From Saccharina japonica (lineage: Eukaryota; Sar; Phaeophyceae; Laminariales; Laminariaceae), in NCBI GenBank assembly GCA_008828725.1, contig MEHQ01002865.1, positions 1 through 64,000 on the forward strand: a stretch of DNA of 64,000 nt, written 5' to 3'. Positions 22,507 to 31,070 of the stretch are shown in pieces (the first letter of the stretch is position 1; each line of letters starts with the position of its first letter). Below the pieces are notes generated by a model. The model did not search any database. It was not told where the DNA came from and was given only the letters and a program-made list of their open reading frames with translations. The translations under genes were made by a program, and so were the position numbers.

Positions 22507-23961
22507 GCTGGCACGGGCTGTGGAAAACCTGCCGTGCATTTTTTTGTTGCCGTACCGTATATACGTGACGCGTGGTGGCGGGGTGATGTTTTTTGGCCAA
22601 CCTTGTCCAGCTTGAAAGCGACGACTACGCTGCCGGTACCACTCGTGGATTACGTGGACCTTTCCGGGTGAGTTCAAGCGTGGCATTGTGTGGAGAGGGA
22701 GTCGTCCCGAAGGGAAAGGCGCTCGTATGATAGGCTACGCTGCGATAGGTTAGGCTACCATAGGTTAGGTTATGATTGGCTAGGCTATCATAGGTTATGC
22801 TATGATTGGTTAGTGTTACAAGGATTTCCCCTGGGCTGGGTAATCGATCGATGTTTTTACCCCCCTATAGCTCAGTAGGTAACACCCTCACACTTTTGAC
22901 GTCGTCGAGGACACGGGTTCGAATCTTACTTCGAGGTTTGGCCAATGATAGGCCCAGGGAGCAGAATTGAGCTGCCTGTGGGAAAGGGGGGAGGGGGGGG
23001 AGAGCTGGTGGTGGTTGTGATGGTTGTTGGTAGTGTTGATGTTTTTGGTGGTGTCGGTGGTGGTGGTGGGGGCGGGGGTGGGTGGTGGTATTTTGGTAGT
23101 GGTGAGGATGCTGTTTAGTGGCGTTGGTGTTGTTTGTTGCCGTTTTTGTTGCTGCTGCTTCTGTTCTCGAATTAGATCATTTCCCGTTACTATCCCGTGG
23201 TCACGCACATGCACAATCTAAGGGTACGGGCTCGCAAAGGTATAATACAAGGGTGTGCATGGTGTCGGGGTTGATGTGCTCCCTATATATATAATAGACT
23301 TCTACAATAGCGACCCATTTATCGTCCTATTTTTTATTATTTGTTTTTAGCGAGGCGTGCGAGCAGCAGCACGGTTTTGTCCCCCAAGTCTACCTTAGCC
23401 TTTGGACCTTCTCTGGCGAATTTCGGAGGTACTTATGAATAGTTTCCAGGCGCTGCTCGAAACCGTCAGAAGTTTTCCTTTTTTTTTTTCTTTTTTTTTA
23501 CGAACCCTCAAAACCCTACGTACACGAAACGCGACTTTTTTTCTAATGTCCGTTCGGACAAAAGAAGCCCCTACGATATAATAACATCAGAAGCATAGAT
23601 GTCGGGAGACAGGACTTCCAACCCTTGACAGACAGCAGATTTGCCTTGATATGCCGTGACTTGACACCAAACTACTAGGTTTTAGTGTGGAACACTTCGT
23701 CCCTACACCCTTGACAGCGCATGTTTTGCCTTGCTTGACATGTCTCCTGACATCTTTGATCAGAAGAGCTATGCCGGCTTGAAGTCGACTTGACGAGCAA
23801 AAAAAAAAAAAATTACCAGACCTCCCCCGCAATACTAACAACGTGTTTTTTTTCGTTGACCCGACCGAACTTGCAGGCGAGATGATTTGGGTGTGGCCGT
23901 GACGTCCTTCGACTGGAGCAATCGAGAAAGCCTGGAAGAGTACGTCATAGCAAACGCATGA
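1533..23961 (+). CDS. Rhomboid-family intramembrane serine protease (RBL13-like), multi-exon gene with internal duplication
   Basis: Rhomboids cleave transmembrane substrates inside the membrane using a Ser-His dyad. Inferred exons are 1,533-1,820; 9,682-9,801; 10,668-10,740; 12,729-12,823; 14,531-14,656; 15,673-15,729 and the terminal 23,877-23,961. A second set lies at 17,610-17,682, 19,667-19,761, 21,470-21,595 and 22,611-22,667. Phases match at each junction: GT+T gives Val, AG+C gives Ser twice, GG+G gives Gly. The catalytic serine sits in GYSGVVFAWM and the histidine in FVGHLAGVGAGL. Spacing between them equals that of Arabidopsis RBL13 as I recall it. The first exon resembles the RBL13 N-terminus (PL..QL...PATF). 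The exon or exons for the rest of TM1 and the H..N loop were not found between 1,821 and 9,681. How the duplicated exons are spliced is unknown; use of either single set, or serine/histidine exons from different sets, keeps frame. Confidence 0.75.
2807..2895 (+). repeat. R2 tail copy with C-run
   Basis: The copy has GCTCCGTCTCGAAAGGGATG, TCAATGGTCAAATGACTAAG and AATGAGTACG, followed by 15 or more Cs. A second C-run lies directly before it (2,800-2,811). Confidence 0.85.
4220..4638. repeat. Near-perfect palindrome of about 420 bp
   Basis: The two arms of about 205-210 bp meet at 4,430 (ACGCATGTAC / GTACATGCGT) with almost no spacer. Arm landmarks include GACGGTTTCATAAATTCGTG at about 4,362-4,381 with its complement at about 4,479-4,498. 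A few mismatches and small gaps lie in the outer half. It could be a foldback element or a hairpin-RNA source. Confidence 0.85.
4634..5259. mobile_element. Inverted-repeat element with internal TATCGATA-rich tandem repeats
   Basis: The ends CCACACCTTGGACAATAGG and CTATTGTCCAGGGTGTGG are inverted repeats of about 18 bp. The inside is made of variants of CAATAGGTATCGATAGG in both orientations plus two tandem units of about 100 bp (about 4,970-5,150). No coding capacity. It abuts the end of the 4,220-4,638 palindrome. Confidence 0.65.
7939..8240 (+). repeat. Dispersed repeat R3, copy 1
   Basis: The copy contains CACACCTTGGACA at the start, TGTATGATCTAGCTCATGTT, CCGGGTG, ATCCGCATGATCTA, and TTTCCTGGGTTGG before a TCTGTACTGT stretch. 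The same ordered blocks occur at 47,879-48,110, 51,485-51,695 and 53,691-54,010. Confidence 0.7.
8676..8955. mobile_element. MITE-like element with 22-bp inverted ends
   Basis: The left end GGGGGGCATAGTAAATAGGA is answered by TCCTATTTACTATGGCCCCC on the right. Two internal copies of ACATAAAACCTATATAATTA sit near the ends (about 8,708 and 8,890). About 280 bp, no coding sequence. Confidence 0.65.
9148..9640 (+). repeat. Long CTG/TTG/CTA trinucleotide repeat
   Basis: About 490 bp of YTR triplets with GGT and GAT interruptions. Read in frame it would give poly-Leu, poly-Ala or poly-Cys; on the minus strand the CTA units are stops, so no poly-Q. It ends some 40 bp before the rhomboid TM3-region exon and is taken as intron. 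Confidence 0.85.
9682..9801 (+). CDS. Rhomboid gene exon: post-loop helix (TM3 region)
   Basis: The acceptor is at 9,680-9,681 and the donor CGT|GTGAGA at 9,801/9,802. The peptide starts RVEAELGSWAYLLASAHIL and ends HAALKMGRL, a hydrophobic helix that matches the VVEQLG...LVLVVFSGVL region of RBL13. The exon ends with two codon bases (GT), and the serine exon supplies T, making Val. It follows directly on a 500-bp CTG/TTG/CTA repeat that forms the 3' end of the intron, so the acceptor has pyrimidine-rich but repetitive context. Confidence 0.7.
10668..10740 (+). CDS. Rhomboid catalytic-serine exon, copy 1
   Basis: The acceptor CAACAG ends at 10,667 and the donor GCG|GTGAGC is at 10,740/10,741. 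The exon gives one base plus 24 codons: DTVSIGYSGVVFAWM and then VVLSLKPDA. The GYSG serine is the nucleophile of the family. It ends in phase 0. An identical copy lies at 17,610-17,682. Confidence 0.8.
11407..11659 (+). repeat. R2 repeat, near full length
   Basis: It starts GAGAAAACGATCATTATCCT, where CTA..GGAGATAG can fold into a small hairpin. It continues through a gene-free body to the shared tail (GTCTCGAAAGGGATGTGTGG, AATGAGAACG, C-run). It is followed at once by an R1 copy. It recurs at 18,349-18,601. Confidence 0.8.
11685..12013 (+). repeat. R1 repeat, near full length
   Basis: The order is: CACGAGGCAG, CATTGCTGTCTCTGGAAGTG, GCCTCACAAGCGGTT, ATGAAAACCC-like (here GTGAAAACCC), GTCCCGGCAT, TAGGGATGCGA, GGTCTATGGTCAT, CGACTACGGCCATGCA and a C-rich end. 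The same order occurs at 44,490-44,830 and 54,088-54,405. Confidence 0.85.
12325..12545 (+). repeat. R2 repeat upstream of rhomboid connecting exon
   Basis: It has GCGAGAAAACGATCGCTATC at the start and AATGAGTACG plus a C-rich run at the end. The exon at 12,729 lies 184 bp downstream with only C-rich DNA between. A counterpart is at 19,258-19,500. Confidence 0.8.
12729..12823 (+). CDS. Rhomboid connecting exon between Ser and His, copy 1
   Basis: The exon begins after GCGCGAG in phase 0 and gives 31 codons plus AG. The peptide runs KPVRVIAGVTFDGFAYVM, then LNLVAIRIIIRRS. Joined to the serine and histidine exons, the distance between the two motifs equals that in RBL13. The donor is AG|GTGACG. 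The acceptor is weak, with a C-rich stretch 30-100 bp upstream. Its 3' end and donor are repeated twice more downstream, at about 12,921 and 13,062. Copies of the exon lie at 16,198-16,292 and 19,667-19,761. Confidence 0.65.
12774..13200 (+). repeat. Tandem duplication of exon 3' end plus donor (three units)
   Basis: The units start at about 12,774, 12,921 and 13,062 (periods about 147 and 141 bp). Each begins with a version of the end of the rhomboid connecting exon and its donor (AAG|GTGACG at 12,824 and 12,971; AAG|GCGACC at 13,112), and ends with CCCACCCTGA(C/T)GAG. A shorter remnant, GTCATCCAACGATCAAGG, lies at about 13,313-13,330. The array recurs at 16,243-16,670 and 19,712-20,139. Confidence 0.8.
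14531..14656 (+). CDS. Rhomboid catalytic-histidine exon, copy 1
   Basis: The acceptor TTAATGCAG follows a T/C-rich tract and the donor is AG|GTGAGA. One base, 41 codons and two bases give FVGHLAGVGAGLVFSAGG, then a second hydrophobic helix with WGAGVAAWALAVLLG. His in the GHLAG motif is the catalytic base of the dyad. The phase (2 in, 2 out) agrees with the exons on both sides. A copy lies at 21,470-21,595. Confidence 0.85.
14696..14845 (-). repeat. Inverted R2 and R1 tails in tandem
   Basis: On the plus strand a G-run leads into CGTACTCATTTGTTGCTTGC (R2 tail complement), then a second G-run and TGTACTCATGTCGTGCACGG (R1 tail complement). A copy lies at 21,645-21,790 with extra gaps near the G-runs. 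Confidence 0.8.
14996..15275 (+). repeat. Degenerate tandem repeat (CACCTATTAATAGG unit)
   Basis: About ten units of roughly 25 bp contain CACCTATTAATAGG and CCCCAACA with substitutions. The core is a short palindrome. The same array is at about 21,952-22,215 in unit 2. Confidence 0.8.
15673..15729 (+). CDS. Rhomboid C-terminal exon (LKATTTLPVPLVDYVDLS), copy 1
   Basis: The acceptor TTGTCCAG ends at 15,672 and the donor GG|GTGAGT is at 15,729/15,730. One base, 18 codons and two bases continue the histidine exon as SLKATTTLPVPLVDYVDLS. The SLK-LP pattern follows the last helix as in RBL13. No terminal exon follows before the duplication junction, so this copy needs the exon at 23,877 or skips to unit 2. 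A copy lies at 22,611-22,667. Confidence 0.7.
15925..15996 (+). ncRNA. tRNA-like segment with A and B boxes (tRNA relic or SINE head)
   Basis: TATAGCTCAGTAGG fits the pol III A box and GGGTTCGAATCTT fits the B box, at tRNA-like spacing. The acceptor, anticodon and T stems do not pair well (the T stem has at most three pairs including G-T), so a working tRNA is unlikely. It could be a tRNA pseudogene or the head of a tRNA-derived SINE. Confidence 0.5.
16136..17104 (+). repeat. Partial copy of the large repeat (969 bp)
   Basis: It matches 12,667-13,634 and 19,605-20,573. The left junction lies in a TGG/TTG-rich stretch that shares TTGTGTTGG with the target. The right junction, GCGTAGG|ACGGCCGC, is abrupt and joins directly to the start of unit 2. 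Confidence 0.95.
16198..16292 (+). pseudogene. Stray third copy of rhomboid connecting exon
   Basis: This is identical to the connecting exon at 12,729-12,823 but lies in the 969-bp partial block between the two large repeats. It comes after the first copy of the penultimate exon and before the second serine exon. Inclusion in that order would be out of phase, because the preceding exon leaves two codon bases and this exon starts in phase 0. It is therefore probably skipped, or is an assembly product. Confidence 0.6.
17610..22667 (+). CDS. Second set of rhomboid core exons (Ser, connecting, His, C-terminal)
   Basis: The exons are 17,610-17,682 (GYSG serine), 19,667-19,761 (connecting), 21,470-21,595 (GHLAG histidine) and 22,611-22,667 (LKATTTLP). 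Each has the same sequence and splice sites as unit 1. Unlike unit 1, this set is followed without interruption by a phase-compatible terminal exon at 23,877. It lacks its own copy of the TM3-region exon at 9,682. The simplest working transcript joins 1,533-1,820, the unlocated exon or exons, 9,682-9,801 and then one full set plus the terminal exon. Confidence 0.7.
22863..22934 (+). ncRNA. tRNA-like segment, second copy
   Basis: The same sequence as at 15,925-15,996, carried by unit 2 of the large repeat. It has the same A-box and B-box matches and the same poor stem pairing. Confidence 0.5.
23654..23746 (+). repeat. Dispersed repeat R5, copy in last rhomboid intron
   Basis: About 93 bp matches 60,230-60,325. 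Shared parts include CTAGGTTTTAGTGTGGAACAC, CCCTTGACAGCGCA and TTGCCTTGCTTGACATGTCTC. It lies about 130 bp upstream of the terminal exon. Confidence 0.8.
23877..23961 (+). CDS. Rhomboid gene terminal exon with stop codon
   Basis: A T-rich tract and ACTTGCAG precede the exon. The first base G completes the GG left by the penultimate exon (Gly). The frame then reads RDDLGVAVTSFDWSNRESLE, EYVIANA and TGA at 23,959-23,961. The tail is polar and cytosolic-looking. Single copy, outside the duplicated block. Confidence 0.7.
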
Positions 23962-25114
23962 TTTTCAAGGAAGTGCTTAGTACATGCTAGGGTATATATA
24001 TATATATATACTCTTGAGGCACCCTGGTACCAAAACCTGTTTTTGTTTGGTACATACCCGGGTATACCTACTAGAGTTTACACGGGTAGGTACACGGGTA
24101 CCCCCAGGGTATACTCGGGTAGGTACACGGTTACCCCAGAGTATACTCACGTAATGTACCCAGGTACTCCCATAGAATACTGGCGTAGGCATCCGGGTAC
24201 ACCCAGAGTATACTCGGGTAGGTACCCGGGTACCCAGAGTATACTCACGTATGTACCCAGGTACTCCCATAGTATACTGGAGTGGGTACCCTGGTACCCG
24301 CAGAGTATCTAGCCTACTGAACCCGCCCTTGCATGATTTCTTGTTTTTGTGTGTTCTTCCTTCTGATGATCAGCCGGGGAGGCTGGTTCGTACGTACCGG
24401 TAGTTTTTTTGTTTTTTCATATTCTTTATCTGCTGGGTTTTTGTGTCGTGTTGGGTTTTTGTTTAGTTTTTTCTCGGGAGGGTGGGGGGTGGGGGGGGGG
24501 GGGTTGGGAAGTTCGTTGTCGTGCTTTGCTCTTCGAACCATCTGGTGCGGGGCTCGGGGACTAGAGAGAAGGAAGGGAGCCAGGAAAGTGCCTGCCACAG
24601 TTATATATGTGGCTGGATGTCTAATCTCGAAGTGTTTTTGGGTGGACGTCGGGTGTGAACCGAACACCTCTCCGGTTTTAGATTTGGTTACGTATGGCAA
24701 TCCATTGGCGTTATTATTTTAGCTGAGCGGCGAGCAAAGGCGTTGTCTTACGCGCAGCGATGCGCGCGTGCGGTACATACATGAACTAATTAATAGCAAG
24801 GAGCTTGCCCTCGTTGTGTCGTTGTCGGGCTGTGAATGAGCGCTAAACATCGATCTAGATTTTATATATCGGTTGCGGAGAATTGCCGATTGATCGAATT
24901 TATGAAAAATACATCGGCTCGCTCGAACGAATTTCAGTGAAATCGAAGAAGCGACTTGACCCGGGCGGAGAACTTGAGCGCCAATCACCCCCTGCCCCCC
25001 CCCCTCACCCCCCACCCCCCCCACCCGGCTTGCCTGGTTGAAGTTGGTGAATATAACCGATAAAATACGTATGAACAAATCGCAAAAAAATCGCAACTAT
25101 ATATATTTTGTTTT

Positions 25115-25405
25115 GCGATTCCGATGTTGATTGAAGCGTACGATTCCCCGATGTCGACTGAACATTTGCGATTCCGATCTCGATTGAACATTTTTGCGAT
25201 TCCGATGTCGATTGGATATTTGCAATCCCGATGTCGGATTGAATATTGCGATTCCGATGCCGATTCGAATGTCGATTGAATATTTTTCGATTCCGATGTC
25301 GGTTGAATCGTACGATTCCGATGTCGATTGAATATTTCAATTCCGATGTTGATGGAATATTAGTACTCTTGGTACCATTCCGATGTGGATTTTATATTGT
25401 CGATT
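25115..25405 (+). repeat. Degenerate 27-bp tandem repeat
   Basis: About ten units of ATTCCGATGTCGATTGAAT followed by ATTTGCG or a similar spacer. Confidence 0.8.
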
Positions 25406-25676
25406 TCCGACGCCAATTTACTGAATCGTGCGATTTGAATCGGATGCATCGAACAACGGCTGCGTTGTTTCACGCCCCCTTTATACGACGAGTACCTCAA
25501 TGTGGTCGGAGTGCGAGTCCGGAAACAATCCTTTGTCTGCGGAGACATTGAACAATGTCGTAGCACACCACCAGTATGTATATGATAGGCGTACATAGTC
25601 GGGTACCGAATTGAGAGTTTGGTGATACTTCATGGGGTTTGCTATATTGTCCGATGTCTCAAAAAGGGTTTGTGTT

Positions 25677-25712
<36 letters not shown>

Positions 25713-26864
25713 CCCGGCCACGTGTGAACATGATGTTGCCCAGTCCAGGATGGTCATCATATACCAGTACATGCTTGTTTTTTCGGTGGCGTCTTTTTTT
25801 TTATCGTCGATTCAGAACAACACCGTTCCATGGTTTATTACTGTGGGACTACTGCGCTGTGGGTCTTTTATAAAAGCAAATTCGGAATGTATGTGTCTGT
25901 CTGCCCGGCTATGAGTATGTGGTTCTTCTTTTTAAACGGAAATTTTGAATGCGTCTGCCTGGCGGGCTAATCATGTACTCGTGTGTCCAACTCCCTAGGT
26001 TTACCTAGGGTTGTCTTTATCGGAGACTCGAAAACTGTCTGTCTGTCTGTCTGTATGTCTGACCCCGGGTCCGAAAAGAGGCTCCAATCCACGGCATTTT
26101 TTTTTTCGGTCCGGTGCAGAGCTCGAGCGCATCTGGGATACCGGACGGGCAGAGGGGGCAGAGGGCGCGTACTATTAACACTACGATAGGGTTCGTATAT
26201 ACGAGTACGTACGTAGCATTTTTTTGACAACGCATTACCGACGGACGGGGGTCTCTTTTGCCGAGGAACTACAGCAGTATGTACAGCACCCAATAAGGTA
26301 TACGTTGTACCTGGTATATCAGATCGCTTGAATCCCAGTATTATTATGGTTCGTGTTTTTTTTTGGAGTACGTACCGATATTGCACAAAGCGGCGGACAG
26401 ATCTCCACCGATCCCCTCGTTAACGATGTAGATTTTTCATGGCAGATGAGATTCCTGATGGTGCTGTCGTACACTCGTGATACCGAGTGGAAGCCGGGTA
26501 TAGATAGTATACGCAAGCTGGCACGTGTGTGAGTGTCCTGTGTTAGGATATGGATACTACTGCTGCATATATGACATACGACTACGTATACGACGTACGT
26601 ATCATACAGTCCCTACGGCTTTACCACTATTTTACAGTAATACTACAAGCTTTTTTACAGTCAGCAGTATATACGTACGTACGTATACGTACGTACGTAT
26701 TTGCCTTCCCGCTCGTGGATATGCAGTGCTCACATGCTCACAAGAAACGGGCTCACACAGTTTCACCGGGACTCGGACCGAGCACTTCTTCTATCACACA
26801 CCTCTATCTAGGATACTGTAGGATTAACCACTCCAACCACCGGCGGGTGACCGGATACAGGATT

Positions 26865-27335
26865 GTTGAAAGACCAACGGATGGTATGTTTTTGCAGGAT
26901 ACACTGGACACAGGATTATTAAAAGGCCAACGGCCTAACAGGGTACAGGATACACTGGATACAGGATTATTGAAAGGCCAACGGCTTGACAGGGTGCAGG
27001 ATACGCCGGATACAGGATTATTGAAAAGCCAACGGAATAACAGGGTGCCGGATACCAAGGATACAGGATCATTAAAAGACCAACGGATTAGCAGGGTGCA
27101 GGATACACGAGATAGATACAGGATTATTAAAAAGCCAACGGGATAACAGGGTGCAGGGTACCCCGGATACAGGCTCATCAAAATAAATGCCAACGGGTCA
27201 ACAGGGTGCAGGATACACCGGATACAGGATCATGAAAAAGGCAACGGATTCACAGGGTGCAGGATACACCGGATACAGGATCATAAAAAGGCCAACGGAT
27301 TAACAGGGTGCAGGATACAGGATACAGGATGCGGG
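26865..27335 (+). repeat. Minisatellite of about 54-bp units
   Basis: About nine units each have ACAGGGTGCAGGATACA, a second GGATACAGGAT and then ATTAAAAGGCCAACGGATTA. In one frame it gives a VQDTLDTGLLKGQR peptide array, but unit lengths vary and break the frame, so it is not taken as coding. Confidence 0.85.
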
Positions 27336-27642
27336 ATACTACATGACAGGATCGCAGGATCTCACAGATCACAGATAGTTCTGAAATCGGAACGAAACAC
27401 ATGAAAATAATAAAACCGTCTCGAATATCGAACAACAGTAGTATACGAGTGGTCGAACCGAAATCTATTCCGCCGCATACACGGCGTCCAATGCACGAAA
27501 TACGCAATGCTCCTATGTACGAGTAAGAACGACTGCTGTATACCTGGCACATATATACGCGTTGTATACGAGTACGTAAACACGCACAAGTATCCGCAGG
27601 TCCCGAAGTTGAAGAGGGTCCCAGGCTCGGGCTTGGGGTCCC

Positions 27643-30600
27643 ATGGTCCTCCGTCTACACTTCCAGGTGACGGGCCACAAGCAGCCAATATTGGCGCTCG
27701 GTTCCGACGGAGACCTCTTGGCTACGGCCGAGCTCGGCGCCATCCGGCTGTGGTCTTTCGGCCCGCACCACTCGGCCTCTGGAGGTCCAGCTCTGCTGTG
27801 CGGTATCCCGTGCCCATGGCAGTCGATCCGAGCGCTTTTCGTGACCCCGGGGGGCTCGTACGTGGTCGGAGTGTTTGCGGACGATGGCGTTGTGCTGTTC
27901 GACGTGCGGAGCGGTCTTGTGGAGCGGCACGCGCTGCTGCAGCTCGGAAAGATGTGAGCTTTGCTCGTCATGCATGATGCTATCATACCTTATGATGTTA
28001 TCATTTACGTACGTACGTACGCTTTTCTTGTTCGACGTTGTATGCGTTGTATGCGTTGTATGCGTTGTATGAACATTTGTTTTCATATGTACTGATTTAC
28101 TCTGTTAATAATACCCCGGTAACATTCTGTCGACGCAGCCATTCATACATATCGTATATACTCGTAGTTTGGGATCAATGAGGCCTCTCTGCTGCGATCA
28201 ACCTGAGACTCTCACCCAGGGCTACTACCCCCCGCGTTGATTCGCCTGTAATCAACGCGGCACCTCGTCGCAGATATTTGAAATTGTTACAAATACGTCA
28301 TCTGTGAGTACGACCAATAGCACTGCTGTAGCACCGGTACTAACCTGGTATACCACAATACGTACGTGCCCGTAATGCCTTTTGCTGGTTCGGAGTTCAG
28401 AGTGATCCGTGTAGAAGAGAGACTACTGCGGTATTAGAGGGTATTCGATTCAAGTCAGACTGGATTATGGACATGTGCATGTACCGATACATTGTCAGAG
28501 ACCTAAAACATTATACCACTACGACGTAGGCACCTAAATAAAAGCACTGTTTATATACTACAGTAATATGTAATCCAAACGGTTCTTATATTTCGGGACA
28601 TATTGGTACCTGGTATTACTCGGTATCAATACTCGTACGAGTACGTAGCACGCACGAGTAGAATACAGGTACGAGTACTTGTATAGCTTGATGAACAGCA
28701 GCAGCACCGTTACCCCGGGGAATGACTTTCAACCGTGTCCCTGGCACCCCTCTTGCGGACTACCTTACGTAGCTCAAGTTTGGTATTGTTTGCGTCCGGA
28801 GGGCGTTATTGGTTCCCATAGGCGCGGCGTCCCATATCAACCAATCAAATGATCGTATACAACAACAGCACTGCGGTGTCAAGTTAAACCCACCACAAGC
28901 CCCAGTCCTTCATGTTGCGTTGGGCTCATCTCTTTCTCGTTCACTCGGCCACATTACTCGTGCAACCGACCTCCAAAGTATCGTGCACGCTCAACTTGCC
29001 GGCGTCGTGAAAATACCTGGTCGTGCGAGTGTTTTACCTTCACCTTGTAGTATGTTATTAATATAGCACTACCACATGCCTCAAAACATAAGAAACATTT
29101 GTACATTAATGTTCAATCAAAGAGTTACTTCCATTTCGGGATCTAGTGGTATTATAGAAGACCGGTCTTCTTGGACCCGTCAAGCCCTCTTTTGGCCTGA
29201 TTATACTAGTTTTAGTGTGGGATGAGATCAGACAAAACGATCAAACCGCGTCTCCTACTGTACAATATCACATTTCTTCCTTACGAACACACTTCTTCTC
29301 CTCGAACATGTAAAATACCCCCCCCCCCCCCCCCGCCCCCCGTGTTACCCAAACAAGAAATCCCGGTATATGTATATACAGCATTACTAAACCTCTGCGT
29401 GGCGTGGCCGCAAAAAAAACACAGGGAAGGGGAAATCCTAGCAGCGGCGTGGAACGCCGAGACTTGCTCACTAGCGATGGCGACCACGGCGGGCGGGGTT
29501 AAGATCTACGAAATTTCCCCGACGACCACCTCCGGCAATGGCGCTGGCGTAAGCCACGGAGCAGATGCTGCAGACGCTGCAGACGCTGGCCGGCAGCCCC
29601 CGGTCGCTGCACTGCTTCGGTACGAAATCGTCCTCAAAAGCGTATCGTCCACGCCTGACGGCGGCGGCGACGGTGGAGGCGGAAACGGCGGCGGTAGCGG
29701 CGGCGGCGGTAGCGGTGGCGGCGGCGGTGGCGGTCGCGGAGGCAGATTGGTTTCACAGGCACAAGTTAGTTCGCTGGCCACCGACATCTCCCGTGAAGGC
29801 GGCGGAAATGACGCCGGTGCCGGCATCCTTTTAGGCCTCGCCGACAGCCAGCACCTTTGCGTCTGGGACATCGTGACGGGGTCCACGCTTCTCACCGCTC
29901 TCGCCATAGCGCAGGCGGGGTGCAAGGTCGAAAAGGTTATGTGGCACGGACCGATGGCGCTGACGGCGCTCCTGTACTCCATGCAGGGGGGCCTTAGGCG
30001 GGTCGACGTGCATCAGGTCAACGTCGCGAAAAACGCGACAACTCCGGTAAGTAGTAAGTGCGCGAGTGAGTGAGTGAGTGAGTGAGTGAGTGACTTAGCG
30101 GACGAGACGAGGCGAGGTGCGGAATGTATATATGTAAACACGGGAGAGAGACAGCTGCATCAATGGTTGAGCAGCGCTTGGGACCACGACGAACTCGTGA
30201 CTGCTGCACGTACTCTCTGCTTTTCCATGACAACCATTGGGGCGATGTTCACGGTTGAAGACGCGGGCAATAACAGAACATACATTCTTCGCTCGACTCC
30301 ATCGCAGTCACCAGCTGCAAGATGGGCGGAATCCGTTGTCTCTTCGTTTTAGAAATACTGTATAAAGTTCTCGCTTTACACAAACGAGCATTTTCTGGGT
30401 AGTGTTTCACTACTTCTCGGTGTTCCCCCCGCGCCGCCCTCGATGTCACCGTCGGGACATGCACCACCAAAAGTATCGTCTCATTGTCACAAAACAAGCG
30501 GCACTCCACCCCTCGCGTAACTTTGTTTTGTTTTGCTCTGCGTCGCCGTGCACCGTGCTCCTCCTTTCCCCTCGCGCCTTCGTGCTACGCGCCCCCTGGT

Positions 30601-31032
30601 CGCTTCAAACAGCTACTCTCCTACACCTCCGATGTTCTCATCGCGGGGGCGAGCTTTTCCGCAGCCCCACAGGCCGCCGGGGAGCCCTTTGCGCTGTCCA
30701 ACGACTCGCCCTCGGCGTCGAATCTTCCAACGAATCGAGCCTACCTGCACGTTATCGATCGCCTACGCACCCTGCGCACGTGGCTCTTTCACCCCGGTGG
30801 GGCCACCGCGGTCGCGGCCTACTGCCTTCCTACGGCGGCAGCGCGCGTCCCACTCGCTCCTTCAGACTGGACGGACCAGGCGACGGTTGCTCTTCCGATC
30901 GGACCCGAGTCGCACGAACTTTCTCCGCGCGACGAGAGAGAGGACGTCGATGACAAGCTTGTGGGCGCTGGCGCTGTAGAAGAACCAGAAGAAGGTGCGG
31001 TGGAGGGGAAACAGACGTCATCGTTCAGCGGT

Positions 31033-31070
<38 letters not shown>

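Larger units (their letters stand above)
17105..23073 (+). repeat. Large direct repeat, unit 2
   Basis: Second copy of 10,163-16,135. The match ends at about 23,073, where unit 2 continues into unique TGG-rich intron sequence while unit 1 jumps to the partial copy. The region 18,890-19,600 is visibly more diverged from unit 1 than the rest, with many single-base gaps. Confidence 0.95.
23962..27642. other. Intergenic region filled with tandem repeats, no gene seen
   Basis: Contents include a TA run at 23,994-24,009; a degenerate GGTAC-rich tandem repeat with AGAGTATACTCGGGTAGGTA motifs (24,050-24,310); a G-run at 24,490; a C-rich stretch at 24,986-25,025; a repeat of about 27 bp with GATTCCGATGTCGATTGAAT (25,115-25,405); a G34 tract at 25,678-25,711; a CTGT microsatellite at 26,036; ACGTACGTACG repeats at 26,672; and the minisatellite at 26,865-27,335. 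The open frames here are short and repetitive. The promoter of the giant gene should lie at its right end. Confidence 0.6.

Noticed and set aside
24314-24722. Overlapping open frames of about 128 codons on both strands
   Set aside because: Low-complexity F/S/G or P/K-rich peptides with no domain or splice support.
26550-27146. 198-codon frame with a repeated VQDT..TGLLKGQR peptide
   Set aside because: It is a minisatellite; unit lengths vary and the frame breaks at the next units.
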